DNA from: Struthio camelus
Taxonomy: Eukaryota; Chordata; Aves; Struthioniformes; Struthionidae
Assembly (NCBI RefSeq): GCF_040807025.1
Contig: NC_090967.1
Location: 5,882,001 to 5,946,000 of the forward strand
Length of the DNA stretch: 64,000 nt
Reading direction: 5' to 3'
Positions 14,901 through 33,759 of the stretch are shown one piece after another. The stretch's first letter is position 1, and every line of letters begins with the position of its first letter. The notes under the pieces are model-generated. The model was not told the origin of the DNA, did not search any database, and saw only the letters and a list, made by a program, of their open reading frames with translations. The position numbers were made by a program, and so were the translations under genes.

Positions 14901-17900
14901 CAGCAGACTGGAGAAGCCGCTACCGAGTTAAATGAGGTACTCCATTTCCTTCAGCAGGCTTTTTGGAGAAAAGCACAGAACCCACACTGTTTTAACTACA
15001 TTTTTATTTGCACTGCCAGGCTGGTTGGTAACAAACTTGCTCCAAAAATAGAGTGACAAACAGTAAAAGAAAGAACATACTCTTCTAAACTGGCAAAAAC
15101 TACCCCTTACAAAAAAGTCAGATGTTTCTTGCTCCCTGCAAGGACACCTGTGAAAGTTAGGGTTACAACAAATTTCAAAAATGAACATGAAAAGTTTTAA
15201 GATAAGAACAGTAAAAACATACCACCTCTGCTGACTAAATAGAGATCGACCACAGACCTGCAAAAAGTCTCACTGGGTCTATGCCCAAAACCCCCAAGAG
15301 ATTTCATACATTAAGATAGAGAATCTCTTTTGCCTTTCAGAGCAAAGCTAGTCAGTTAATCTAATTCGCACATGCAAAAGTAGTGGTATGGCCACTGAGC
15401 TGTTACTTAATTGTCTGACCAGAATTTTTGTTCCAAATATAACAATCCACACAAGTTCTAGTCAGCTGAAACCTTATGCTCTCTTAACTGAGCCCATCTG
15501 AGGTTAGAATAAAAGAATGCTTCTTCCTGATGTCAGTGTCCTTAAATTTAGTCTTAGTGACAAGTAAAAGGCCTTTATATTGAGTTCGACAGACTTAACT
15601 GTATGAGAAAGCCAAAACTTGGAGCAAAATGCAGGCACCATCTGCATTAGACACATCTCCAGCGCAAATGACTGCAGAGCATCAGTGGGAAGGTCATGGA
15701 AACCTGCCTGACACTACAATACCAACCCTTCTAAGTAATAAATCTCTCTCTCCTTTTTTTTTCCTCCTTGCTTTAAGAAACACAAAAAGAAAGTGTTCTA
15801 TATTTTAATGCAGTAATCACTGCTGCACCATTTTAATGCACAATAAACATAGTCCTTGATATATTCGTAAAGGATTTCAGCATCATGCCTCTAGAGAAGT
15901 GTTTGAAATTGGTTTTAATCACCACTACCTTCCACATCAACTAAAGTGCATGTTTCACACAGATTTAAGATAACCCACTTACTTTCATAAAGCTTATTTC
16001 AGTCTCTTTTGCTTTATCCATTACTGTCTCTCTCTCCCTATCCCCATGTTCCTAAAGAGAAACCTAGCTTACCTAGCAAACCTATGTGGGTTTCAGAACT
16101 CCCCGTCTTCATGGTCAGAAGCACTCTAGGCTGGAAGCACTGCTTTATTAAGATACAATTGCTCGGCTGCATCATTTTCCTTCTCCTTTAGGAAACCTCA
16201 CCTTATTTCTAGAATGAGGATTAGTAGTTACCATTACATGCGTCAAAACCAGGCTGTTCCTGAGGCGCACAGCACCCAGGAGCTATCAGAAACCAAACAG
16301 TAACCATCCTCAGCCCTTCAACAACATTAGAGAACACGGTCCCCGCTAATGCTCCATCACAGCAGCAACGCAGGAAACATTTCAGATCTTACAGTAGAAA
16401 AGAAAACAGGGTAAGTGCAGGAACTTCCCTACCAAATATCCAGACAGGGAAAAGCACACAAACCCTCAGATAATTACAGTTCTTTTTATTACTAACTCTT
16501 CTTGGAAAAGGAGGCAGAGCATGCGACTGGACCACCATGCTCCCATCAAAATACAGCTCCCCTGGCAAGCACCAAGTGGGGAAACCAGTGAGCAAGGTCT
16601 GCCACAGGTGTCTCCGAAAGCACTCTTCAAAAGAAATTGGCCAGTAAAGCTCCTACGCACCGAAAGAGACTATTTATGGGTAGCACAGGAAGTTCTTAAC
16701 TCTGTGAGAAGACAGACCAGAGGTCACAATTCAGGTTTCATCAGCTCTGACAGCTGAACACCCCTGGAAGTTCAGACAGGTGCTATCAGTGTCTTCAAAA
16801 CCAATTTTAATGAAATAGGAACACAGGAACTATCGTTTCAGAGAAGAGCAAGGTCCTGCCTGGTCCAGTCTGTCCTCAGCAGCACCGGCATCAGACCCCA
16901 CTGGAGGAAATGAAGAAATTCAACGACGGGAGATGATTCCATAACCTGACTGGAGTGAACTTCTTCCCAGCTCCAGGCAGTTTATAGCAGTTTCATTCTG
17001 AATCACAAGCTTGCAGATTCATTTTGGGACAACGTGTTAAACCCCCACAAGTCAGGAAGTTAATGAGTTGCTGCGACCTAATCAGGGCTGCCACACCACA
17101 CCTCCAGCAAGTGTCAGACTCGCAGGGAACAACTTCAAAGGCTGGGCAGACCTCAAGCTCTCACTGAGAGCAAGGGCTGCTCCCTTCCTGAGCCTCCCAG
17201 TGGAAAGGTGAGCCTGGCAAGAGACGACTGCCTTATATGGCTTCCAAGGCACAATTTCCGCTTGCCCAAGCTCAGGCAGGGTGGAAAAAATTTGCTTCCC
17301 TGCCACTCCGCCCAGCTCAGGCTTTGAAAAGCATCCACTGAACCCTGGATCCGTAAGGAATGGAAGAATTTACGCTAACGTTTATGTGGATCGTAATCCC
17401 TGGAAGAGGTGAAGCGAAGGTTTTGGCAACAAGATAAATCACCTCAAACACCAGGAGAGAAATGGGAGCAAAATGGTCGCTACTCCAACAAAGATGCCCA
17501 GAGAGGTTGTAACCACAACCTTCTCCTCTTTGCGTGCCATATGACTAATTTTGCTTGTTATTCAGACACACTTAATCCCCTTAAATTTCATGGCAGCAAG
17601 CTTTATGAGTTAATTATGAGTTGTGAACATTAATTCATTTCACCAATTTATCCACAATACACTTTACTATATAGCAGGAGTATAGTTTCCAGAATCAAAA
17701 GCTAATATAGTCTCAAGTCAGGTTTATGCACTGTTTTCTTCCTAAGTCAGTGCTTCCTTTGGCAGTTACAGATAACGATACTGAAGCCTGTCCAAGCTTC
17801 TAGTCACAGTAAGGTTAATGTAATTCACATCCATGTCATTATCAACTTCCACAGCATTGCAGAGAAATTCTCTCGGACTTACCCACCCCGGAGCAAGCGT

Positions 17901-20900
17901 CCTTCTCACTGAACGTAAATACAATCGTGTTCACAGTACTGAACGTCTGCAAGCGCAAGAAAGCTGCTAGCTAAAAACAAAGCATAGCAGTTGGAGTCAA
18001 TTAAAAGGCTGCTTTACTCTCAAAATAAATGCTCTTATGTGGATTACTATAGCATTTTTAATTTCTAAAATGCATTTTTTTTTCCATTTTCTCTCCTTCA
18101 TCCCCTACACCAAGAACATCTCCCTTTCTCATAGCGTATTTTTTTCCTCTGTGCAGGAACCGAGGAGGGATTTATCTCGAGTTATTGGTGGTTTGTCTTC
18201 ATTTTTGTCTACCAGTCACCAAATGGCAAAATGCAGCTCCTCCGCACACAGATTCTCTCAGAAGGGAGAAAAATGGTGGCAAAAAAAAGCCTAAGAAACT
18301 AAATTTTGCCAATTCCCGTGTTCCCCTCTTTTTGGGGACTGGGAAAGACAGAAACACAGTCCATTTGATTTTCTCATAGAAACCGGGAGCCAAAAACAAC
18401 TGAAATCAGTGCCGGAGCTGGAAAGGTACAACAGAATTCACACAAACATAAAGTCTAGACACTGAAATGTGGAAATATGATTCAAATAACCACAACTGGC
18501 ACATAATGTATTGATTGCAGCCCATCACAGAACAGGCCCTCAGAGAGCAAGAATACAGAAAAGGAGATTAATTCAATGCCTTCCACTTCAGTTTTAGAAG
18601 ATATGGATCTTTTGGGCATAACGATACCGATTGAGCTAGCATTTCTTCCATCCTGCTGGGCTTTTTGCTAAGCTTTTATGTAACGCGTCTCTTCTTGCTA
18701 AAGAATGACAATTAGCTGAAACTATTCTCGCAGCACAGATCTTGTACGAACAAAACTTCTCAAGTATCAGGTGACTGCTTTCTTATCAAAGGACAGCCTA
18801 TCAGCTAAACTGCACAGGTCTTGAAATGTTTCAAGCAAGTAGTCAAGAGGATGTTTGTACCGGTGAATTCCGAATACTACAAAGGTGCAGATGACCAGCT
18901 GTTTTTAGGAAGTTTCACAGTACTTACAGATCTCCATTACAGGCAGACACAAATCTAAAGCAGAAAGTCTGCACCTACCGTTAAACTGATGGCATAACCT
19001 GGAACAGAGGCCAAAGCCAGAAGCACAACTCAAGCTTTGCTTGCAATGATATGCACAGATTACACTTCGAGACACTGGATTCAGCCTTTTTCCCCATGAT
19101 GACCTACTTTCCTGCAGTAAAGAGGTATGTCTCAGGACCATACCCAGAGCCTCCAGGGATGGTTGCAGCTTCTGCATATAAGAAGAGTAATGCTAGTGGT
19201 GGCAGCCGGCCTGAAGAGACCAAGACAGTAAAACATCTCGGCTTTCCCTGAAAGCCTTAGGCTACAGTATTCCCTCCTGCAAAACAAATGACAAGGAAAG
19301 TTCTGCTGTACAGACAGAGGGGAAAATAGAGAGTTAACAGCAGTCAGACTAGCTAGATCAGGGAAGACTCAAGTTGGGTGGAGGTGGGCAGCTAAGTCAA
19401 GTCATGCTCACAAGCAGTGACCTCTTTTTTGAGTTAAACAAATGCTGGTTTCTTTAAATTAAAGAGGCACTAGTCCAATGTAAAGAAAGGAGAGACCAAG
19501 TGCACGGAACAGTGTTTTTCTAGACTGCCTTTTTGCTGGAGCAATACAAAAAGGATTGGATTTTGGTAGTTTCTCGCTACAGCAGTGATAGACACCATCC
19601 GTCTGCAAACCAACTGCAGAGGGGTTATCCTGTTTATTATAACAATTCTTTAAAAAAAAAAAAAAAAAGGCAGTCAAAAAGGCAATACTAGGTTACCATG
19701 GTGTGCAAAAATTGCCTTACGTGCACGGAATGTTTCTAAGCAACACATGTGCTACTATAGACAACTCCTCTTATCAGCAAATCCAAGCTCCTTCCCTGGA
19801 TAATGCATTTAGGTCAAGCTAAGGAACGGTGGATGAAGACGACTAGTTCTGGTGATGTCTCTTCCGTATCCACTCTGCAGATAAAATATTAGCAAAGTCC
19901 CTGTTATCCGGCTTTTTTCCATTAGCATTAAGGTCACTTAAGAAAATGGTTCCTCCAGAAACAACATTAACCTTAACTATTCAGAGGTAACTTGAGCTCA
20001 CCCTTCTTGAAGTTATGCCTGACAATGAACTGAACATCATCACTTTTCCCCTCCACTCCCTCTCCTGTTCCCCCAAAACAAAATAAAGCCAATATATTAC
20101 ATGACTGTATTCACAAATTAGAATATTCAGGACAGGATCACAGACACATGGTATCTCTTCAAAGTCTACCTAAACCTGCACAGCCACTCCATCCATTCAA
20201 ATGGATTCTCTCGTGCATTAGCAGCAAAACCACTAAGTCAGCCAAAACGTATTCTTCTCCCATGGATTAGCTGGCACAAATTAGTATCAGAGTGACGCAT
20301 GCAGTCTGTCCCTTCCCATTTTTCAACATGCACAAACACCAGGGATTTGGAGACGCTTCACAAGTTCATGCTTAGAATTTACAGACAGGAGTCTAATACA
20401 AAGGGGAGCATGGGCAAACTGTTTAGGAGATAACGCATTCATTTACTAATGAGACCTCAAATGACTTAAAATAAACTTCCCCTTGCTCACTAGTAATAAA
20501 AACTGTTCTGCTATCCCAACAGAGCCTGCACTATGCAAGCAAACTATTTCAACAGTCACCATCCGCCTGCCAAGGAGCACTACGACAGAAACTAACTAAA
20601 CAGGACAGAGCACTTCAGACTGGTTCAGAAAAAAATGATGTTGGAGCATCAGCCATTAAGATTCCACACGCTGAACGCTGACTGGTTTACAGCAAGCACA
20701 CAAGCCACTTGAGGCACAATTTGCTACAGCACACATTAGTCAGGTAAGAGGTCACTGCAAGACTGCTTTTGAGGCAAATCTGAACATTGCATTTGACCAG
20801 ACAGGCTTCAGACAGAAGTAAAAATTTTATAATAGCTTTCATTCCTCCCTTTGCTGCTGTTTAAGTTCAATAAGAAACCATAGAATAAGCTGGAACAAGG

Positions 20901-20992
20901 GTTTAGTCTTGCAAGGTAATGAATATAATCACCAAGATCCAGCTGCTCAATCTATTGATGCAAGTGCCAAAACGCTTCAGTTATGTACCTTT

Positions 20993-21015
20993 AAAAAAAA
21001 AAAAAAAAAAAAAAA
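20993..21015. repeat. Poly(A) tract of 23 A
   Basis: Uninterrupted run of 23 A on the plus strand in ELL intron 1. A long A tract can mark a retroposed copy, but the bases upstream do not resemble a processed gene or a known element, so only simple sequence is claimed. Confidence 0.8.
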
Positions 21016-24000
21016 CCTAGCCTCATAAGATGGGAAAATTCTAAGGGGTTAACCTTCAAGTTCGCTCCCCAGTATTGTTAAAGAGCAAAAAAATTATTAA
21101 TGCACAAATGCAACTTTTCAAATTAATAGCATCCATTTAAGACATATGATTTGTTGATAAAAAGCAGATCGCGTTTGAAAAAAGCACTGTCAGTCACAAG
21201 GATTTTGTCACAAACTTTCTATTTTCCCTTGGCATGTCACCAATTAGACCTACTTCTTTAGTCTGCTACCACTAGTATGAAAAAAAGCATAATGGGTTTA
21301 TAATTTGCTACTGAATCCCATAGCAACTGTACGTCACTTTAGATGTAAATTACAGACAATTCTTTCCCATGCAATTTGAAAAACTATAGAGATGAATCTA
21401 TAATTTGAGCAGATCTAAATGGTATATGGTTGAGAGAAAAAGCTACCCTAAATAATTGAAAGGAAACTGCCACAGGCCAAAACATTCCTCATGCACCACG
21501 TTAAACATCTCTTTGTCCCCTTCCTTTAAATGGGAGGTGCCACATTCAGGTCAACATTAAGAACATTTAACAGGAGTTTAGCAGTTCAGTGTGTTCTGCA
21601 TATCCTGTCCCATTTTTGCTGATTGTGAAGAGATGTACGTGTACAATGAGTTTCCCTTCTAACCAGCCTCTTGGCTGATTCATTTAGTAATGTCACAGTC
21701 TCATGTTACTGATGTCATAACAGCTTCAATTTTGACAGACTACAGCATCAGTGAATTAATAGGGCAGGAAAAAACAGGTTACAGGAAAGGAGCAATGATG
21801 CAAAAGGCTTCAGGATAGTTTAATGGATTTTGATTCAAAAGCCACATTGTTCTTCTCCTTCGGACACCTATAAGAAGCTTTCAAGTCTCAAGTCAGCATG
21901 AAGAAGCTTTACCCTAAAGACCCTGTAATGACAGAAAGAGCCTTAATTTGGCATCTCATACTTTGAACGTAGTAAGATTAAGGCACCTATAACAATTTGC
22001 TCTAAAATAAAGGTCTGAAGTTTGGGGGGTTTTTTGTTTGTTTTTTTAAGAGGTGACTATATGGGGCTTGGTTTAATCCTAACCTTTGAGAAAACACTTC
22101 CGCCATTATCGGTTTAGAAAGCGCACAGAAGGCGCAGGGAAGGTGGGGCGTTCCAAGACGCGGGGAGCCACATTTGTCAGACAAGGTTCCAAAATTCAGT
22201 TCAGACAGTAGAGCATGGGGCAGCGTGCTTTGGTTATCTCAGCTTAGCCCCCAATAAACATTTGTGCATCTGCCAAAGTTCACCAGTGATTCAGCTGGTG
22301 GTTTCAGTTCAAAATACTTTGTATAGCAGGGGCAGATAGTTAGCACACGAGCAGGAGGCACTCTTCAGCTCCTTTTGCATCACTCGCTGACCCAAGCAGG
22401 GATGCTACGACCCTTTTTGCAGTCCTAAAGCTACACCTCTACAGATGCTACCTTGTGCAGGCACACCGCAAGCTAGGACTAGGGCTGGCGGCAGAAGCTT
22501 GCGTGGCATCCATCCGCTACGCTTAGGTCAATACCACAAGTGATGAAGAAAGGGGTACCACTGCAGTCGCGTCATTTATTGTCAAAAGATTATCCATCAT
22601 GTTTGCTCACAAATACTGCTCCTTAAACCACAAATATAGTTTTTAAATAAACATTCAAAAGTCTGAAAATTCCCCGATAAAGGTTCCAGGAACCGCTGTA
22701 ACACTGTTTACATACCATCAGCACCTATACCACATTAGCATGAGGAGTCGTACCAATTGCCAAGAGACATTTAGGTCTGCCATGTAACGCTTAGAATTGT
22801 GCTTTCGGATTCCTACTCACCCAGAAACCCCCATATGTTGCTAAAAATATGGGCGTGAAAAGCAAAAGCTGAATGCCACGTACTGAGACATATCTAGGTA
22901 TATTAGATGATGACAGATACAACATCCTGGCAAAGTATTATGGACAGAATCCAAGATAAAGACCAAAAGAGAAAAATAAAGGCAGATGCATGAAGAGTTC
23001 CCTTGTACCTCAGTCTGGACACCAAGACACCCAGGGACAGACCAGCAGAGATGAGGAACAGTCACGCCCCACTTGGGGGAGGAGGGGGAATGGCTAAGCA
23101 CAGCCTGTACGCATACCCAAAGGAAATGCGGAATAAAGCAAAGCTAACAGAGAGCTACAGTCCTTGGAGAACCAGAAGAGTTGTTTTAGGCTAAAACACC
23201 AGAACAGCTCCATTTCATCACTGGACAAATTTACTTAGGACACATTTTCCAACGCTCAACCTTCAGCTGCAGAACTCGGCACTCAGCGCTCATAATTTCA
23301 CAACTGCGTGGAAGCCGTTTCAGGGGCAGCAAGTTACACAAGGAACAGATATGCAACGTCTTAGAGCGTCCCACATGATGCTGATGTTATTCTTTTGCTA
23401 TAAGGAAAGTTACCCTTTTTTCAGGTGAATATACCCTTCTGTCACTGAAGAAAGAAGTCCTCTACGGACCAATGGGAGTACATAGCTCTGTGATCCGGAC
23501 CTCTGCAGAAGCAGCTCCATGTTCTCTGTATACAACATAGAAATAGCTTCCTGAAACATGAAGTTGAACATCAATACATGAAAGAGTAACAGTTTCTTCA
23601 CTGGGATAAGGACAATTTAGCAGGGACCCAAACAGGAGAGCCTCAAAAAGCCAAATATCATTTCTCCATATTCCCGTGGCCTAATCCACACGCGATACAG
23701 CCCCACATCAGGGACGCAAATGCTCTGGCACGAGGGACGCTAAAAACAAATGGCAGCTAGCCCAGCTGGGTGATCATTTTTGGATTATGTAATCCCAATA
23801 CATTATTATTAGACCAAGAACAAACTCAAGCAAGCAACTGAAGATATAAGCCTGACTGTTCTGGCAAAGATACAGAGACTTGTCGCAGAAATCATACTAA
23901 CGTGCTATCCTAGTACATAAAACAGGTCAGACTGCACACATGTTGGACTTAAGGTAACACAAACAACAGTATTGGATTCCAGGCTATTATACATATTGCA

Positions 24001-25119
24001 CAACACTGTCGTCAGTTATACCGCATTTAAAACCCAACTGAGCAGAAGCCTTAGCAAATTTTTTCCATTTACCTACTACAGACCAAAATTAAATCAAAGC
24101 CTAGCCTCCACAAACACACGCTCCAAAGGTGCGTTACAGTCACTTCTTGGCATCTCCTTAGCAGAGCATTTCAGAGGAAGCAGAGAAGTTCAACAAGCTG
24201 GAGAAACTGTTTATAGAACAAACGCAGAATGAGCATATGTGTTTAATAGCCCACTAATTGTTGTGTTATTCACTACACAAACAAGTGAGCTCTTCTGCTC
24301 TTATCCTTTCCTGCCCATTTAATCACCAGTAGCCTTTGACTATTTCTCTTTTGGGTGGCAGTGAAGGAAGCAAAGTTCATTAGTGGCCCTTGGCCACCAA
24401 ACACTCTAGAGACCAGACTTCATTTAGAAAATAAACACCACTATTCATGTGTGACACGGACTCAGAATAGCTTCCCAAAATATTTAACACAGCTGCCTGT
24501 AGTCTTCCTACTCTCCCTCCCCCAAAAGAAAAGGCTTTCTTAATATATAGACTGTGTTCCTTCGGGGGTTCCCCCCCACCCCCCTTTTTTTTTTTTTTTT
24601 GAGAGAAAGCTAACAACTAAGTCCATATCCAAGGCCCTTGCTGCTACTGACTTCTCATAATGCTGATAAACACTCATTAAAATATAAGTTGATAAACCCT
24701 GGAACAGTAATTACCTTCGTCCTCATATACAGATTGCCCAACTCAGTGATGTGATGTAACCAACACCCTAAATTAAAAATAGTGTTGTGACAACATATGG
24801 TTTATCCTACAGAAGCTGGCAGGCAGGACGCTCCTAATGACAAACGGGTTAGGTTCCCAGCTTCCCCAGCACCCGACAAGGTGAGGGGACAGAGACGGAC
24901 GCGCTCTTCGCAGGATCAGAGGAAAACAACAACAGTAATAAAAAGGACAGCTCTTTAACTCCTCTCAGACACATCATAACGACAGATGCTGAGTGTTTCC
25001 ATTATTCTTTATTTACATGACTAATAAGCTCTCTGGATGCATTTCAGGGAAATATCTCGGGAAGAGACAATCTGGAAATTTCAAAACACAGCCCCGCTGG
25101 AAGGGCCGGAGCACAGCTC

Positions 25120-25860
25120 GCGCCCCGGGGGTGGTGGGGGGAATCCCTCAGTCCCCCCTCTGGGACCTGCCCCCCACTCCGGGCACCAACCGGGGGGGAC
25201 CCCTCAGTCACCTATCGGGGGCCACACCACCCCCCCCCATCACCTACCTGGGGGACCCCTGGGTTTTGCAGGCACCTCCCGGAGGGGGAGGCACCCAGAC
25301 CCCCCGATCCCCCTCAGTCACCCATTGGGGGCCACACCGACCCCCCCCCATCACCTACCGGGGGGACCCTCGGGTTTTGCAGGCACCTCCTGGAGGGGGG
25401 GGGCACCCAGACCCCCCTCAGTCACCTATCGGGGGCCACACCACCACCCCCCCATCACCTACCTGGGGGACCCCCGGGTTTTGCAGGCACCTCTCGGAGG
25501 GGGGGGCACCCAGACCCCCCTCAGTCACCTATCGGGGGCCACACCACCACCCCCCCATCACCTACCTGGGGGACCCCCGGGTTTTGCAGGCACCTCCCGG
25601 AGGGGGGGGGGCACCCAGACCCCCCGATTCCCCTCAGTCACCTACCGCGGGGGCCACACCCCCCCAGTCACCTACCGGGTGGACCCCCGGGTTTTGCAGG
25701 CACCTCCCGGAGCGGGGGGGGGGCAACGAGACTCCCCTGAGGTACTTACCAGGTACGGGGGGGGGGGGGGGGAATAGCAGGCCCCCCCCCACCTTCCCCA
25801 ATTATTTACCGAAGGGGGGGGGCGCACCCAGACCCCTCAGTCACCCACCAGGGCCACGGC
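25120..25860. repeat. Minisatellite of about 103-111 bp in ELL intron 1
   Basis: The anchor gggttttgcaggcacctc (the last two bases vary) recurs at 25261, 25372, 25476, 25579 and 25689, giving spacings of 111, 104, 103 and 110 bp. Between anchors, runs of C and G alternate with a 'cacctaccggggg'-like core, so both strands carry repeated G tracts. The array ends within about 200 bp of ELL exon 1. The two 250-350 residue frames that cross it are Gly/Pro-rich by-products of the repeat and are not genes. Confidence 0.9.
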
Positions 25861-26060
25861 CCCCACCCCCGGCCATAAGGGGGGGGGGGGACGGCGGCAG
25901 GCCGTTCCCCCCTCCCTCCTCCGCCAACAGCGACCCAACGGTGCCCGGGGGGCTCCGGCCGGGGCCTCGTGGCCGCGGGAGGGAGAAGGTGGAGGGGGTG
26001 GGGGGGTGCCGCGCCCGCCGCACCGCACCACACCGCGCCGCGCCCGCTTAGACCCCTAAC

Positions 26061-26195
26061 CTTGCAGGCCTGGTAGCTCTCGAAGGCGCGCAGGGCGCTC
26101 TCCGTCAGCTTGACGTGGAAGACGGAGACGCGGGTGCCGCGGCCGAGGCGGCCGCAGGACAGCCCGTACCCGCGCTCCGCCTGCAGCGCCGCCAT
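26061..26195 (-). CDS. ELL: ELL, coding exon 1 only (RNA polymerase II elongation factor)
   Basis: This exon encodes the N-terminal 45 residues of ELL, which suppresses Pol II pausing and is a core part of the super elongation complex in the nucleus. The translation starts MAALQAERGYGLSCG and continues through VSVFHVKLTESALRAFESY, matching the vertebrate ELL N-terminus (human begins MAALKEDRSYGLSCG). The ATG is at 26195 and the frame closes at a donor (AAG then GTTAGG) at 26061/26060. This is where the mammalian protein also passes to exon 2 (after ESYRARQ in human). The donor GTTAGG is a little unusual but usable. All later exons lie left of the window. ELL rather than ELL2 or ELL3 is chosen by identity and by the FKBP8 neighbour. 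Confidence 0.94.
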
Positions 26196-26239
26196 CTTGG
26201 GACCGTCTCCCCCTCCGCGCCTGGGCCGCCGGGGCCTCC

Positions 26240-26270
<31 letters not shown>

Positions 26271-26540
26271 ACGCCCCCTTCCCCCCCTCTCTCATGCATT
26301 ATTCATGAGGCGCCCGGCCGCCGCTCCGCAGGCCCCGCCCACGCCAGGCGCCTGTTGCTGGGGTAAAAGGAGGTGGGCAGCCCTCTCTCCCATTGGCCGG
26401 TCCCAGCGGGCCGCCGAACCGGATTGGCAGCCGGCAAGGAAGAGGCGGGGATATGCAAATAGGAGCCGCGGGGCATGGCGGGGAGGGTGGTTTGGTGCAG
26501 CCCTCCAGCGCTGGAGGGGCCTCGGGGCTGCGGGCGGTGG
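26196..26540 (-). promoter_or_regulatory. ELL: ELL 5' UTR and CpG-rich promoter
   Basis: Immediately upstream of the ELL ATG (minus strand) lies a CpG-dense segment with a GCC/GCG repeat over the 5' UTR (about 26235-26270). Two CCAAT boxes in the ELL direction are seen as ATTGG on the plus strand at 26392-26396 and 26423-26427. There is also an octamer ATGCAAAT at 26453-26460 (plus). There is no clear TATA box. CCAAT pairs 200-230 bp before the ATG suit NF-Y-driven CpG-island promoters. The start point is not resolved. Confidence 0.6.
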
Positions 26541-27290
26541 TGGTGGTGGTTGGGGGGGGGGTTGTCCGGGCATCTCCCCCCGCCCCCGGGAATCCCCCTC
26601 CCCGCCCGGGGATCCCTGCCCTGGCAGGGCCTGGGGGGGTGCAGGCAGCCCTGGGGAGGGGGCTTGGGCAAGGCCTGGGGGCCACAGGCACCGCTGGGGA
26701 AGCGGGGGGGGGGGCAGGCCTCCTTGCCCCAGGGGGCCCCCCATGGCCAGGTCCCCTTTATACCGGGGGGGGGGTCCACCCCAAGCGGCCGGTGAGGAGG
26801 CCCCCCAGGGTCACCCAGACCACGTTGACCGGAGCGGCCGCCGGAGCCGGCACCAGCCCAGCAGGGCCAAGGCCAGGGCGGCCCTGGGGGATCGGGCGAG
26901 GGGCGCCCCAGGCTGTTGGCCGAGGAAGGGCTTCGGCTGGCTTCTCCATCCTTCCTGCGACCCCGTCAGGAGTCCTCCGGCCTGGGGTCAGGAGCTGCGG
27001 GGGATCAGGCCTCGGGACGCCCGCTCAGCTCCGGCGACGAAAGCCCCAGTCCCGCAGGAAAACGCTGCGGCGGGGAGGGGACGAGCCTGGGGCTCCCTGC
27101 ACTGGCAGAGCCCCCCGGGGCACTCGCCTGGGCGCCGCAGCCGTCCCGCCAGGGATGCCCGAGCTGGACACCGAGCCCCGTCCGCCCCCTCCGCGAGCTG
27201 AGCGAAGGGCCGGCTCCCAGTCGGCAAACTGGGCTGAGCTGGGAGGAGCAGCCGCCAGCCCCGCGCCCGAAATGAGGAGTCCCGGGCGCG
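26541..27290. other. ELL/FKBP8 intergenic, G-rich low complexity
   Basis: This gap lies between the ELL promoter and the FKBP8 3' end. It holds G-rich, CpG-rich sequence with several runs of 7-10 G (26555-26785), without a regular long period. Frames up to about 460 codons cross it but have no homology and are composition artefacts. No separate gene is supported. Confidence 0.6.
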
Positions 27291-27302
27291 AAGGAATCGT
27301 CC

Positions 27303-27864
27303 TTTATTGGGAATTTCACAGTCGGTTTGGGGCGGGAGGACAGTGCGTACAGCTCCACGCGAGCGCAGAGCCGAAAAACCGGAGACGGGAGCGCGATGAG
27401 ACAGATTAGCTGGGACGGGGGAAGACGGAGCCTCCAGCCGGGACAGACCGACGCCAGGGGACGCGTCCCTCGCGCCCCAGGTTTCTTTGGCTTCCTTTGA
27501 CGTTGCGCCGGCCGGTGCCGCGCCGAGGAGGGGAGCGGAGCGGGACGCCCATCCCGCCGCTGCTCCCTGCCCCTCCGGCCGCGGCGCCCGCTGCGTGTTG
27601 CTGGGTTGGCGCACGTTCGGGGGGTCTCCGTCCCCAGGGCCGGACCCACCTGCATGGGGAAAGGGTGCTGGAAGCGCCGGGTGGCCGTCGGGAGAGGGGG
27701 GTCCGGCACCTCCGACACAGAGCACATCCTTATTTCCGCGATTGCCAGTCCGCAGGGAGGGGTTGGCGGAGCCGCCGGCCCCGGGAAGCCCTGGCTCATC
27801 CCGAGCAGGAAGGAGACACGGTCCCGGAGCGGGTCCCGGCGGCAGCGCCGCTCCGCCGGTGCCG
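27303..27864 (-). terminator. FKBP8: FKBP8 3' UTR with poly(A) signal
   Basis: The FKBP8 stop codon is at 27865-27867. About 560 bp further along the minus strand an AATAAA hexamer occurs at 27303-27308 (TTTATT on the plus strand). It is the first canonical signal after the stop, so the transcript probably ends near 27285. Confidence 0.75.
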
Positions 27865-33186
<5,322 letters not shown>

Positions 33187-33759
33187 CTAAAGGGGAAAGA
33201 CATTCAAGAGGTTGGTCCTTTGTTTGCCAAGGGGATGAACGCAAATGCCAGCCCTCCCCCAGCCTGGACAGAACACTGCAAGCGGTGACTAGGAACAGGA
33301 CAGATACCACCAACCCTGCGCCGATGGAGAGCTGCAGCCGTCGCTCGCTCATTCGGACCTCGCACCTCAGCCCCCAAAGAGAGCAGCCAGCAATAGCAGA
33401 TCACGCTTTCCTTTCCCGTAAGGTTTTGGGGGACCCTCCCCTGCTCTGCCGGGATGCACTGACAGGCTGAGCCGAGCTGCCAGGTGCTCTGGCCTGTTTC
33501 TGTGTATTGAGACACCTGCGTGCGGGGCAAGCGGGTCTCCCCGCTGGCCCGGCAGCTGGAGGCTGCGCAGCAGGCAAGCGCGAGAGCCTGAGCGGCAGCC
33601 CCAAGGGCCGCCCCGGGCGACGCTGCTCTCGGCGAGCTGGACAACCGGAACGTGGTCCAGGCCAAAGGCCTGAGCGCCCCGGCAGGGCCGAAGTCCGGCT
33701 TCCCCAGGGAGGCGAGGGCCTCCGCGGCAGCGAGGCCTGGCGGCTGCTGCTGCCGCCAC

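Larger units (their letters stand above)
1..24990 (-). other. ELL: ELL intron 1, AT-richer gene-free part
   Basis: ELL exon 1 lies at 26061-26195 on the minus strand and ends in a splice donor, and no ELL exon 2 peptide can be found to its left. This stretch is therefore read as the 5' part of ELL intron 1, which is also very long in mammals. It holds only short open frames (at most about 95 codons) with no recognisable protein similarity and no flanking splice logic. I see homopolymer tracts (A-rich near 71-105, T-rich 2960-2997, C run 3682-3693, A runs 13753-13767, 13794-13809 and 19652-19668, a 23-A run 20993-21015, T run 24585-24600). I do not see a recognisable CR1 tail, SINE, tRNA or other RNA gene. 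Enhancers may be present but cannot be called by eye. Confidence 0.75.

Noticed and set aside
20993-21015. Poly(A) tract as the tail of a retroposed gene
   Set aside because: Nothing upstream resembles a processed transcript and no flanking target duplication could be seen.
1-24990. Many 60-95 codon frames in the left 25 kb
   Set aside because: Expected by chance in AT-rich DNA. None shows similarity to a known protein, splice-site pairing or codon bias, and no ELL exon 2 peptide is among them.
24993-26051. 352-codon plus-strand Pro/Gly-rich frame before ELL exon 1
   Set aside because: Produced by the 103-111-bp minisatellite. The ELL exon on the opposite strand explains the only conserved part nearby.
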